Source: Phycisphaerae bacterium (GTDB taxonomy: Bacteria; Planctomycetota; Phycisphaerae; SM23-33). From it: a stretch of 50,461 nucleotides of DNA. Made by a program: the position numbers and the translations under genes. The stretch spans positions 1-50,461 of the forward strand of contig PUND01000114.1 of the NCBI GenBank assembly GCA_003551645.1. Reading direction: 5' to 3'. Within the stretch, counting starts at the first letter, position 1, and every line of letters starts with the position of its first letter. Positions 25,031-33,403 of the stretch are shown piece by piece. The notes beneath the pieces are model-generated. The model made no database searches. It had not been told where the DNA came from and saw only the letters and a program-made list of their open reading frames with translations.

Positions 25031-25578
25031 AGTATCTCGATCCCGGTCCTGGGCGTGTCCATGTCGATTATGCGCCAGCCGTCCGGCCGTCGGACCCACT
25101 GGATGTTCCACATCAGCGATACACGCCCTGTTCCGGCCGCGGTGCCGGCGAAGGTGACCACCGTGCTGAACACGGTCTCGGCGCGGTCGCCGTCAACCTC
25201 CACGCGAAGGTTGACGAAGCCGACCTGCTCGACGGCGTATCTGTCGATTGCGTTGCCGGCCCGGGAGATGATGCCCTCCTTGCTGCCGCCAAATCCCCTG
25301 TATTCATCGTCCAGGTAAAGCTCGCCCGCGGCGGTGCTGCCGGCTACGGCGTCGTCGGCTATCTCATTAAGGGCGCGGGTTATCTGCTCCCGGTCCGTCT
25401 CCACGATGGTCGATATCGCGAACACCGCCCCCGCGAGCGCCACCGGGATCAGCAGCGACAAGGCCCAGTTACGCCCGCGACGCTCGTACCATATCGCCAG
25501 CAGCACGAGCCAGCCGAAGCCCAGACCCAGGTAAATATAAAACGGGTCCTCGAAAAGCGCCGTCTTGATGGTTTCCAT
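25027..25578 (-). CDS. Small membrane protein with NTF2/SnoaL-like soluble domain
   Basis: The 183-residue protein has two membrane segments, about residues 13-30 (FYIYLGLGFGWLVLLAIW) and 40-58 (ALSLLIPVALAGAVFAIS). A soluble domain follows, with ITRALNEIADDAVAG and ending in WVRRPDGWRIIDMD, typical of NTF2-like folds. It is translationally coupled to the URO-D-like gene by an ATGA overlap. I do not know its function. Confidence 0.75.
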   Translation of the reverse strand: METIKTALFEDPFYIYLGLGFGWLVLLAIWYERRGRNWALSLLIPVALAGAVFAISTIVETDREQITRALNEIADDAVAGSTAAGELYLDDEYRGFGGSKEGIISRAGNAIDRYAVEQVGFVNLRVEVDGDRAETVFSTVVTFAGTAAGTGRVSLMWNIQWVRRPDGWRIIDMDTPRTGIEIL

Positions 25579-25653
25579 GCGATGGATTGTAATCGCCCCG
25601 GCGACGGCGGCTAAAGCTTTTCCCCCGGCCGGGCGATAAACGAACGGTTACCC

Positions 25654-25902
25654 ATGGCGCGCAAGGGACGCTCAAAAAACGATCTGGTGCGGATATCGGC
25701 GGCAGCCGAGGCGGCCGGCGTCAGCAAGCAGACAGTCGAGTATTACATCCTGCTGGGGCTGATAAAGCCGATACGCGTGCCCGGGAAGCGCAGCCGATAC
25801 TTCGACCGCGAGCTTATCCGTCGCATCCGGCTCATCCGACGGCTCAACAAATCCGGCTACACCCTGAGGGACATCCGTGAGACCTACCTGCGCAACCGCT
25901 GA
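25654..25902 (+). CDS. Minimal MerR-type DNA-binding protein
   Basis: An 82-residue protein made only of a winged HTH: RISAAAEAAGVSKQTVEYYI, GLIKP, and RSRYFDRELIRRIRLIRRL, ending LRDIRETYLRNR. It lacks the dimerisation coil and effector domain of full MerR proteins. It lies 76 bp after the divergent start of the membrane-protein gene and 141 bp before the sensor kinase. It could regulate either; this is inference. Confidence 0.8.
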   Translation: MARKGRSKNDLVRISAAAEAAGVSKQTVEYYILLGLIKPIRVPGKRSRYFDRELIRRIRLIRRLNKSGYTLRDIRETYLRNR

Positions 25903-26043
25903 CGGCCGCGATACGTCGGCGAAGGCGTGCTCGGCTATCCGTATGCCGCCGCGGAAGATGGCTCGCCCGCGCCGATCCGCCATACGCCTGTCGGCGGGCC
26001 GAAGACGTGCAAAGGCGGCCTCGGAGCCGTTAGAATACGCACC

Positions 26044-27633
26044 ATGGCCAAGCGGTTCGTAAAGATATCCCTGGCGATCAAGTTTCGCCTTCTTTTCGGG
26101 GCGGCGGTTCTGGGCATTATCGCCGTGGCTCTGGCGGTCCCGTGGACGTTCGCCGCGCGGCTGGCCGAGCAGACCGCCCAGCGGCCCGGCGACGAGCTGA
26201 CCCGGCTGCGGCTGAACGAGTGGCTGGCCAAGCATCCCACCAACATCGCCGCGGCCGAAGACACCGCCAGCAGCGTGGTGGCAATGCACACCGCCGGCGA
26301 CGCCAGGGGTCGAAAAGGCCCGCTGCTGATAAGGCTCCGTCCGGACATGACCACCGACCGGCTCGACGGCCCGCGGGAACAGGCGCTGCGGGCGTTCGTC
26401 GGTAACGTGAACCAGCGGGTGGCGATGGTACGAACCGAGGATGACGCCGGAACGACAATCTACCGCTGCTTCCGCGCCGTCCGCGTGGAGCAGACCTGCA
26501 TGCACTGTCACGGGGCAACCGAGCCGCTAGAGCGTCAGTACCAGCCGGGACAGCTCGTGGGGATAATCGACGTGGCGATCCCGGGCGAGGAGGCCGGCGG
26601 GTGGATGGTCAAGGCCACCTGGTGGGCTTTCATCATCGGCGGCGTGCTGTCGGGCCTGCTGGCGTTCTTCCTGTTCTCGCTGATCAGTCACCGGCTTGTG
26701 CTCCGGCCGGTGCGACAACTGCGCAACCTCGCCGACAAGGTGGCCGACGGCGACCTGGCGGTCCGCAGCAGGGTCCGCACCGGCGATGAGCTGCAGCACC
26801 TCGGCGACAGCTTCAACGAGATGCTCAACGCCATATCCAGCCAGCATGAGAAGCTCCGGTCCGCTAACCGGGCTTTGGACCTGAAGCTGGACGAGCTTGC
26901 ACAGGCCAACGTGGCGCTGTTTCACGCCAACAGGGTCAAGACGGAGTTCCTGGCCAACATCTCACACGAGCTGCGAACGCCGCTTAACAGCATCATCGGC
27001 TTCGCCGACCTGCTGGCCGAGTCCGACGACGAGCGCACCAGCCGCTACTGCCGGAACATCGGCTCGGCCGCCAGGAACCTGCTGAATATGATCAACGACC
27101 TGCTGGACCTGGCGAAAATAGAGGCCGGCAAGGCGGTCATCAGCCGCGAACAGGTCGCGATAGCCGACATATGCAAGACGCTCCTGGCGCTGATGCAGCC
27201 GCAGGCGGACAAGCACCGCATCGTTCTGCACTCGAAACTCGACAAAAACCTGCCGGTCATCTCCACCGATCCGGGCAAACTCCAGCAGATCCTCTACAAC
27301 CTGCTTTCCAACGCCATCAAGTTCACCCCCGCCGGAGGGGAGGTCACGCTGTCGGCGGGACAACACGCAACCACGCGCGGCGGCCAGCGGATAAAGGAAG
27401 TCTCGATTTCGGTCGCCGACACCGGCCCCGGAATACCCGAAGCCGAACAGCAGCGAATCTTCGAGAAGTTCTACCAGGCCGAACGCTCGCTTACCCGCTC
27501 ATCCGGCGGAACGGGACTTGGACTGGCAATCTCGCGTGAGCTGGCGAACCTGCTCGGCGGGCGTCTGTCGCTTAGAAGCTCGCCGGGACACGGAGCGGTA
27601 TTCACAGTCACCCTGCCGGTGGACCAGGACTGA
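26044..27633 (+). CDS. Sensor histidine kinase with heme-c (DUF3365/Tll0287-like) periplasmic domain
   Basis: The ATG at 26044 starts MAKRFVKISLAIKFRLLFG and gives 529 residues; the 39 upstream codons look non-coding. A first membrane segment spans about 13-35. The periplasmic domain carries a c-type heme motif CMHCH (152-156) in the context expected for DUF3365. A second membrane segment (TWWAFIIGGVLSGLLAFF) is near 190-215. HAMP, HisKA with His308 in FLANISHELRTP, and a full HATPase domain (N box NLLSNAIKFT, G boxes DTGPGIPE and GTGLGLAIS) follow. It probably senses redox state, NO or CO. No response regulator is adjacent. Confidence 0.9.
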   Translation: MAKRFVKISLAIKFRLLFGAAVLGIIAVALAVPWTFAARLAEQTAQRPGDELTRLRLNEWLAKHPTNIAAAEDTASSVVAMHTAGDARGRKGPLLIRLRPDMTTDRLDGPREQALRAFVGNVNQRVAMVRTEDDAGTTIYRCFRAVRVEQTCMHCHGATEPLERQYQPGQLVGIIDVAIPGEEAGGWMVKATWWAFIIGGVLSGLLAFFLFSLISHRLVLRPVRQLRNLADKVADGDLAVRSRVRTGDELQHLGDSFNEMLNAISSQHEKLRSANRALDLKLDELAQANVALFHANRVKTEFLANISHELRTPLNSIIGFADLLAESDDERTSRYCRNIGSAARNLLNMINDLLDLAKIEAGKAVISREQVAIADICKTLLALMQPQADKHRIVLHSKLDKNLPVISTDPGKLQQILYNLLSNAIKFTPAGGEVTLSAGQHATTRGGQRIKEVSISVADTGPGIPEAEQQRIFEKFYQAERSLTRSSGGTGLGLAISRELANLLGGRLSLRSSPGHGAVFTVTLPVDQD

Positions 27634-27634
27634 C

Positions 27635-27656
27635 CGGTCTCGGCCGTCGGAGACCG
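27635..27656. terminator. Hairpin between converging genes
   Basis: CGGTCTC (27635-27641) pairs perfectly with GAGACCG (27650-27656) directly after the kinase stop. There is no T-run, so termination is uncertain. Confidence 0.4.
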
Positions 27657-27723
27657 CCCTCCCGATAAAACGCGGCCACATCCGCTATTCCGATCGCCTG
27701 CGGCCGGGGATGCGCCGTACCGC

Positions 27724-28206
27724 CTAATACCACACGGTGACGATCAGGTTCGGCTCGGTGGTCTTGCCCTCGAAATTGCCCACGATCTGCCCGACGTGCT
27801 TGACCTCTATCTCCTCGTCGTCGAGCCACGCGTTTATCTGGTTCTGCATGTAGTTCAGCGGTGCCTCGGCAATCTTCGAGTGAAAGATCCGACAGCGTAT
27901 GGCCCCCTGACCGGTAACATTGGGCGTGCGGGAGAACCCGCTCTCGGTGCTGACGGCCGGACCGCCGGCGGCCGAGCCGAACGCCTTGATGTGCCCGCGC
28001 TTGGTGCCCTGTTCGGCCTCGTCGGCATCGACCAGCCCGATCGGCTCCACGTCTTCTTCCTCTTCTTCCGGGGTAACCGGCGCAAGCTCCTCGTCCTGGT
28101 CCTGCTGTTCGGGCGGTTCGGCGGGATGATCCTGCTGTTCGGGCGGCTCCGAGGGACGGTCCTGTGACTGCTGCTGGTCGGGATCGAAAGGTTTCTTTTT
28201 TCGCAT
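27724..28206 (-). CDS. Small protein with Gln/Pro/Glu-rich head and conserved C-terminal domain
   Basis: The 160-residue protein has a low-complexity head (1-65) with repeated PPEQQD and EEEEED. The folded C-terminus (about 100-160) contains RIFHSKIAEAPLNYMQNQIN, WLDDEEIEVKHV and a final LIVTVWY. I recall similar endings in planctomycete hypothetical proteins, with unknown role. There is no signal peptide; the start is basic (MRKKK). CAGGAG precedes the ATG, and a near-consensus promoter suggests strong expression. Confidence 0.78.
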   Translation of the reverse strand: MRKKKPFDPDQQQSQDRPSEPPEQQDHPAEPPEQQDQDEELAPVTPEEEEEDVEPIGLVDADEAEQGTKRGHIKAFGSAAGGPAVSTESGFSRTPNVTGQGAIRCRIFHSKIAEAPLNYMQNQINAWLDDEEIEVKHVGQIVGNFEGKTTEPNLIVTVWY

Positions 28207-28281
28207 AATAAAGCTCCTGGATATGACCCTTGTAAACTTGCCGACGCGCGCTGCGCCGGCGATGTGCAGCCAACCGCGCGC

Positions 28282-28309
28282 ATTATAGCAGCCGCCCCTG
28301 GCGGGTCAA
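28282..28309 (-). promoter_or_regulatory. Strong sigma-70-type promoter
   Basis: On the minus strand TTGACC (28304-28309), 16 bp, and perfect TATAAT (28282-28287). It drives the 27724-28206 gene with a leader of about 70 nt. Confidence 0.8.
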
Positions 28310-28659
28310 CACGCACGGCCACGATAGTTTTGACAAGCCCGCACCGAAAAATCATCATAGGGGTTCCTACCGACGGTAAGGACCCGACATGCCAGGCACC
28401 CGACACACAGCGAGCAAAGGCAAGCTGATTGGGGCTGTTCGTGATACTTGTGGCCGCGGCGATGGGGCCTGGGCTGCCGGGAACCGACCGGACCGGCGGA
28501 TACCTCCTATGTGCCTATCGGCAAGCCCGCTCTGGATGTCATAATGGAACATTGCTCTGGACCGAGAAGAACGAGACTGACCCAGGCGGCCGCGCAGCCG
28601 AGGGCCGCTGAACCGCCTACGGCCGGTTTGACGGAGGCCCCGGCCGCCGAAGACCAACC
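28310..28659. other. Intergenic gap before the propeller gene
   Basis: I see no gene in these 350 bp. No clear promoter or ribosome site for the plus-strand gene at 28660 can be read. The ORFs here (60-100 residues, both strands) have no recognisable features. Confidence 0.45.
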
Positions 28660-31623
28660 ATGACAGCACGAGCCAGGATAGGATACGCGTCAGTATGCCT
28701 GTTGCTCGCCTCGACCGCCGCAGGCGGCGACGGCGCCATACGCTCCCTTCACGTAGATGGCGGGACCATCTGGGCCGCAGGCGACGCTTCCACCGTCCTG
28801 GTCAGCAGGGACTCAGGCAACAGCTTCAGTCGCGTGGAGGTTCCGATTAAGGCCGACTTCGAGGCCGTCTCCGTCGAGGGCGACACCGTCCGCCTGCTCG
28901 GTGGACAGGCCGTTTACGGCCACCCGGACGCGCGCGAACGCGCCGTCATCCTCCGCAGCGACGACGGCGGAAAGACCTTCGAGCAGGCGCCCGCCCCGCC
29001 GGGAGGACGGCTCTACGGCGGTGCGTTCGATGCCCGCGCGGCCGTTGTCTTCGGTGAAGCCACGCCGAACGCCCCCTCCGGCGTCTGGCGAACCGTAACC
29101 GCCGGGGCCAGATGGACGCCCGTTGAGTCAGAACAGGACGGATACCTGCTCGGCGGCGATTTCTCCGGCGTACGGCTGGGTTACGCCGTCGGCGGTAATC
29201 GCCGCATCATGAGCATCCGCAGACTCAAAGAGCCGGACATCCGCCCCCCTCCGCTGAACTCGAGGCACGCCCTGCGGGCAGCGGCACTGTCGGACGAGCA
29301 GACCTGCTGGGCCGTCGGCGACGCCGGAACGGTGCTCAAAAGCCGCCCGGGCGGTCAGCCATGGGATAAGCAAGCCCTCCCGGCCCCGCCGGAAACGGAA
29401 ACGCTCGCCGACTTTAGTGCCGTCTGCTCACCATCGCCCGAAACCGTCTATGTCGGCGGTGGCGTCATGGGGAGCATCTTCCGCACCACCGACGGCGGCG
29501 AAAATTGGCGGCGGCTGGATGCGCCCGGCCCCGGCGCCGTCCATACACTGACCGCCGTTGACGACGATGTCGTGTTCGCCGGCGGCGATTCCGGCCGAAT
29601 CTGGCGCAGCAACGACGGAGGCCTGAACTGGAAGCGCCTGCACGGGCCGGAGAGCACCGACGTCCTGTTCATCATCTCACCGGCCGAAACGACGGTGTAC
29701 CCGGCAATCGTCGCCCACGCGCTCTCCGGTGCGGATGTGGCGGTGGTTTTTGCCACTTGCCCGGAAGGCCCGGCCGGTGCAGCCCCGGACCAGGCGCTGC
29801 GCGCGGCGGCCGCCGAAGCCGGCGCCGGCGGGATAACCGTATTCGGCAGCTTCCCCTCGCTGGCCGCGAGTGATTATCACACGCTCACGGCCGATCATGC
29901 GCTGGAGGAGTGGACGGACGCTCTGAACGCCCCGGCCAGAGATGAAATGCTTCGGCACATGGCCGCTGTGATACGCCTTTATCGCCCGGCGGTGGTAGCA
30001 CTGGGACCGGATACATCGCACAAATCCGGAGCGGCGGCGGAGCGCGGCTTCGTTTCGGAACTGGCCCGGGAGGCGGTCGATCTGGCGGCCGACGAGGGCG
30101 CCTTCGACGAACTTGAGCAGGTGAACCTGCCGCCGTGGAAGGTTCAGCGGGTCTTCACGGGCATGGAAGGCAACGACCGATGGACCGGTCCGTGGCGCCG
30201 CCGGGAGAGCGACGGCAGAGACGGCAACTTCAGCATCGACGCAACCGCCTTCGCCGCCGCGGCCGACAATCACCCCATAGAGATGCTCTCGCAGCGGGCG
30301 ATCTGGCGACTGCCGGGAACCGGCCCGACGGACCGACCCGCCACGATTACCAACTACCGGTGCGAAGACGAGCATCGTCGCCTGCCGCTGTTCACCACCG
30401 GCCTTACGTCTCACTCCCTTCGAGCCGATCGCGTTGACGACCACCTGAGCCAACTCGCCTCGGCCGCGCAAGTCCGCTTCGCATCTGCGCGGGGCAATCT
30501 GGTCACCGCGCTAGGCCCCCTGATGCGGATCGCCGAACACCAGGACGCCGACGACGCCGCACGCGTACTCGCCGCCGACCGCATACTGCTGACATGGTGC
30601 GGACTGCTGGAGCAGGGACGCTTCCAGGAGGCCGGCCAGGCGGAGAGAAAGTTTCTGCGGATAGGCCGGTCTCATCCGCTCTACGAACAGGTCAGAGTTA
30701 CGGCGCTTGTGCGCGCAACCTCGCGGGAGTGGCTGGCTCAGCTCACCGCCGAGGGTCCGCAGCAGCCGTTCGCCCACGAGGAACGGGAACAGGCCATTGG
30801 ATCATTCGCCGAAATGCCCGCCTGGTCGCTGTCAGCCCCGGGGCGCATGCTTCATGGGCGGGCGCTTGCCACGGCCGGACGTCAGGCCGACGCGGCCGAT
30901 GTGTACCAGCGACTGGCGGACGGACCTTACCCGCCTTACTGGCGAAACCGGGGGTTGCTGGAGCTTGTGGACACCATCGAGCGTCTGCCGGATGAGGACA
31001 GGCCCCGCGTCGTACAGGCCATGCCCATAAACATCCGCGGGCAAATCGACGGGCGGATGGATGAGGACTTCTGGTCCGACGCGACAACAACCGCCCTGCT
31101 GAAGCCGGACGGCTCAACCCCGCGCTACCTTCCTTCGGCTACCATGAAGGCCGTGCGCGCGCAGGCCCTCGTGGTGCTGGGCTTCCGCCTGCCGGCCTAT
31201 GACGACGAGCACTGGCGGCTGGACGTTGCCGTCGACGGCGACCGGGACGGCTGGACACAGCTTGTCGTCACCTGCGATACACGCGGGGACAGCTCCGTAC
31301 GCCTGGTAACCCGCTGCGGCCCGGATGCCAGCCCCGCACCGGATACCGCGATGGTCGCCGTCGCCGAAGACAATGACGGCTATTCCGCGGAGATTGCAAT
31401 ACCTGTCGCGGCCGTGGGGTCGGACAGCGGACCTGACGCATGGGGCTTCCAGGTCCGCGCGACGTTCGACGACGGCGGCCGCAGGCAATGCCTATACGCC
31501 CAGCCGCAGGACGACCCGCGGCTACTGCCGGAACGCTACGGGCTGCTCGTGCTGCCGCGGGCGGCCGGGCCGCCGAGCAATGGCGACGAAGACCCGCCGC
31601 CACAGACCCCCGCCCGCCGATAG
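28660..31623 (+). CDS. Large exported protein: Ycf48-like propeller, PIG-L-like domain without its metal motif, CBM9/DOMON-like C-terminus
   Basis: The 987-residue protein starts with a signal peptide (IGYASVCLLLASTAAGG). Residues 25-330 have repeated propeller words such as GNSFSRVEVP, GGENWRRLD and GGLNWKRL, as in Ycf48/sialidase-like propellers. Residues 335-600 look like the PIG-L/LmbE deacetylase fold (VLFIISPAETTVYPAIVAHA, then ADVAVVFATC), but the expected HPDDE metal motif is not there. Residues 600-780 are helical. From 785 a beta domain (INIRGQIDGRMDEDFWSDA to DAWGFQVRATF) resembles CBM9/DOMON-like carbohydrate-binding modules. The role is unknown; it is likely extracytoplasmic. The domain reading in the middle is tentative. 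Confidence 0.78.
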   Translation: MTARARIGYASVCLLLASTAAGGDGAIRSLHVDGGTIWAAGDASTVLVSRDSGNSFSRVEVPIKADFEAVSVEGDTVRLLGGQAVYGHPDARERAVILRSDDGGKTFEQAPAPPGGRLYGGAFDARAAVVFGEATPNAPSGVWRTVTAGARWTPVESEQDGYLLGGDFSGVRLGYAVGGNRRIMSIRRLKEPDIRPPPLNSRHALRAAALSDEQTCWAVGDAGTVLKSRPGGQPWDKQALPAPPETETLADFSAVCSPSPETVYVGGGVMGSIFRTTDGGENWRRLDAPGPGAVHTLTAVDDDVVFAGGDSGRIWRSNDGGLNWKRLHGPESTDVLFIISPAETTVYPAIVAHALSGADVAVVFATCPEGPAGAAPDQALRAAAAEAGAGGITVFGSFPSLAASDYHTLTADHALEEWTDALNAPARDEMLRHMAAVIRLYRPAVVALGPDTSHKSGAAAERGFVSELAREAVDLAADEGAFDELEQVNLPPWKVQRVFTGMEGNDRWTGPWRRRESDGRDGNFSIDATAFAAAADNHPIEMLSQRAIWRLPGTGPTDRPATITNYRCEDEHRRLPLFTTGLTSHSLRADRVDDHLSQLASAAQVRFASARGNLVTALGPLMRIAEHQDADDAARVLAADRILLTWCGLLEQGRFQEAGQAERKFLRIGRSHPLYEQVRVTALVRATSREWLAQLTAEGPQQPFAHEEREQAIGSFAEMPAWSLSAPGRMLHGRALATAGRQADAADVYQRLADGPYPPYWRNRGLLELVDTIERLPDEDRPRVVQAMPINIRGQIDGRMDEDFWSDATTTALLKPDGSTPRYLPSATMKAVRAQALVVLGFRLPAYDDEHWRLDVAVDGDRDGWTQLVVTCDTRGDSSVRLVTRCGPDASPAPDTAMVAVAEDNDGYSAEIAIPVAAVGSDSGPDAWGFQVRATFDDGGRRQCLYAQPQDDPRLLPERYGLLVLPRAAGPPSNGDEDPPPQTPARR

Positions 31624-31657
31624 CGTCTGGGCGAGATTCGTTCCCCACGCCGGTGGC

Positions 31658-32458
31658 TTATTCGCCTGTCACGCGGACCTCGGCGCCCACGCCCGCGGAC
31701 ATCGCATAGGACGCCCTATCCTGGTTGATAGCAACCTCAAGAAGCCCCATCGAGTTTATCAGCGCAAGCGGCTCTCCCGGCTCGACGTGGCCGTAGCTTA
31801 TTCTCAACGGTCCTATCCGCGTCCGGGCGCACCAGACTACGGCCCTGGCGGGGTCCTGCCAGCGACGTGATATCGCATCCGCCGGTATGTTGCTAACCAG
31901 GTTGCCGAAATGGTCCACGTATATGACCTGGCCGATGATTGCGTCCACATCCTCGCTCGGCTCCGGGGTCTGGAGCATCTTGTAGGTCTGCGGCGTGGGG
32001 CCTAGCCGACGCGGGTCCAGCCCTTCCAGCAGCCGGACGGCCAGCGGCGCGAATACGTCGCGACCGTGAAACGTGCTCGATGGCGGGGCCGACGGGACGT
32101 AATCGGCGTTGCGGCAGAGGCGGATCAGCTCCAGCGGCGCCGACCTGGCCACGAACGTGATGACGCCGTTGTCCGGAAACAGGAACTGCCGCCCGCCGAA
32201 ACGCGCGTACAGCAGTTGGCGATCAGTCCCGACCGTCGGGTCAACGACTACCACGTTCAGCGTCCCAGGCGGGAACCACGGCGCCGTATGCGCCAGGACC
32301 AGCCCCGCAGCCAGCACATCATGGGCGGGTATGTCGTGGCTGATGTCCACTATACGGAGGTCCCGGGAGCCGCTGAGCAGCACGCCCTTCATCGCGGCCA
32401 CATAAGGGCCTTCTCGGCCGAAGTCGGTCAGCAGTGTCAGAAGTTTTTGCTTGGCCAT
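31658..32458 (-). CDS. S-adenosyl-L-methionine hydroxide adenosyltransferase (DUF62)
   Basis: Family members cleave SAM with water-derived hydroxide to adenosine and methionine, and are related to fluorinase and chlorinase. The 266-residue protein starts LLTLLTDFG and shows the family blocks IVDISHDI and FHGRDVFAPLA, then VIYVDHFGNLVSNI. The usual VVDPGVGT is VVDPTVGT here. There is no halogenase-specific insert that I can see. It is divergent from pcm with a 53 bp gap. GGAAGAG lies near the ATG. Confidence 0.88.
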   Translation of the reverse strand: MAKQKLLTLLTDFGREGPYVAAMKGVLLSGSRDLRIVDISHDIPAHDVLAAGLVLAHTAPWFPPGTLNVVVVDPTVGTDRQLLYARFGGRQFLFPDNGVITFVARSAPLELIRLCRNADYVPSAPPSSTFHGRDVFAPLAVRLLEGLDPRRLGPTPQTYKMLQTPEPSEDVDAIIGQVIYVDHFGNLVSNIPADAISRRWQDPARAVVWCARTRIGPLRISYGHVEPGEPLALINSMGLLEVAINQDRASYAMSAGVGAEVRVTGE

Positions 32459-32501
32459 CTCTTCCTGCTCGCTTTGACGGTTGCCCTCCGCCGCCGGTCC
32501 T

Positions 32502-32507
32502 TATAAT
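32502..32507 (+). promoter_or_regulatory. TATAAT element immediately before pcm (possible leaderless start)
   Basis: A perfect TATAAT ends five bases before the ATG at 32512, and no ribosome site is present. Transcription would begin at or very near the ATG. TTGACG lies 22 bp upstream, too far for a normal -35. Confidence 0.4.
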
Positions 32508-32511
32508 AAAA

Positions 32512-33174
32512 ATGACCATGAACGACCAGAAAGACAAATACGCCGCCGACCGTCGCCGCATGGTCGAACGTCAGCTTCGCTCGCGCGGAATCTCAAACCC
32601 TCGACTGTTGGAAGCTTTTGAACGCGTTCCGAGGGAGCTTTTCGTACCGGCCGATCACGCGCACGAGGCCTACAGAGACCACCCTGTGCCTATCGGCAAC
32701 GGCCAGACCATTTCCCAGCCGTATATCGTGGCCCTGATGATACAGGAGCTTGACCCCGGACCGGGCGACCGGATTCTCGATGTCGGCGCCGGCAGCGGCT
32801 ACCAGACCGCGATTCTGGCGCATCTGGCCGGCCACGTGTACGCCATGGAGCGGATCGAGTCGCTGGCCGAACAGGCGACCGGGGCAGTCGGCGCGTTGAA
32901 CCTGACCAACGTCAGCTTCCGCACCGGCGACGGTACGCTCGGCTGGCCAGAAGAAGCCCCCTTCCACGGCATCATTTGCGCTGCGGCCGCCCCGGAGGTG
33001 CCCCACGCCTGGACAGACCAGCTCGCCGACGGCGGCCACATCGTGGTCCCGGTAGGCGAACCGGGCGCCCAGAAGCTTATCCGCCTCGATAAGAGCGAAG
33101 GTCGAATTCTCCGCCAGGACATCTGCAACGTGCGTTTCGTCAAGCTCATCGGGCAGGAGGGCTGGCCGGATTAG
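32512..33174 (+). CDS. pcm: Protein-L-isoaspartate O-methyltransferase
   Basis: This enzyme methylates isoaspartyl residues in damaged proteins, using SAM. From the ATG at 32512 it has 220 residues (32518 is an alternative); the 26 upstream ORF codons overlap the divergent gene's start region and are dropped. Signature blocks are MVERQLRSRGI, RVPRELFVP, GNGQTISQPYIVA, the SAM motif LDVGAGSGYQTA and GGHIVVPVGE. The protein is cytoplasmic. There is no ribosome site, but a TATAAT box lies just upstream. Confidence 0.94.
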   Translation: MTMNDQKDKYAADRRRMVERQLRSRGISNPRLLEAFERVPRELFVPADHAHEAYRDHPVPIGNGQTISQPYIVALMIQELDPGPGDRILDVGAGSGYQTAILAHLAGHVYAMERIESLAEQATGAVGALNLTNVSFRTGDGTLGWPEEAPFHGIICAAAAPEVPHAWTDQLADGGHIVVPVGEPGAQKLIRLDKSEGRILRQDICNVRFVKLIGQEGWPD

Positions 33175-33403
33175 CGTTAGTGAGAATGCGCCGGCAGGAC
33201 CAGGACACACCCCCTTACGAAACAGATCATCGCTGGGGCGGATACGGATACACTACCTCGCGCGCACGATGGTCATCCCTGTTACCTTAGGGTTTTTGGT
33301 TTGCAAATGCCGCGTCGCCGGTCCATATAGTCAGGTCGGTAATGCGCCCGGCTTAAGCGGCCGCACAGGCGCATACGACGTGTTCAAGCCCCAGGAGGCA
33401 ATC

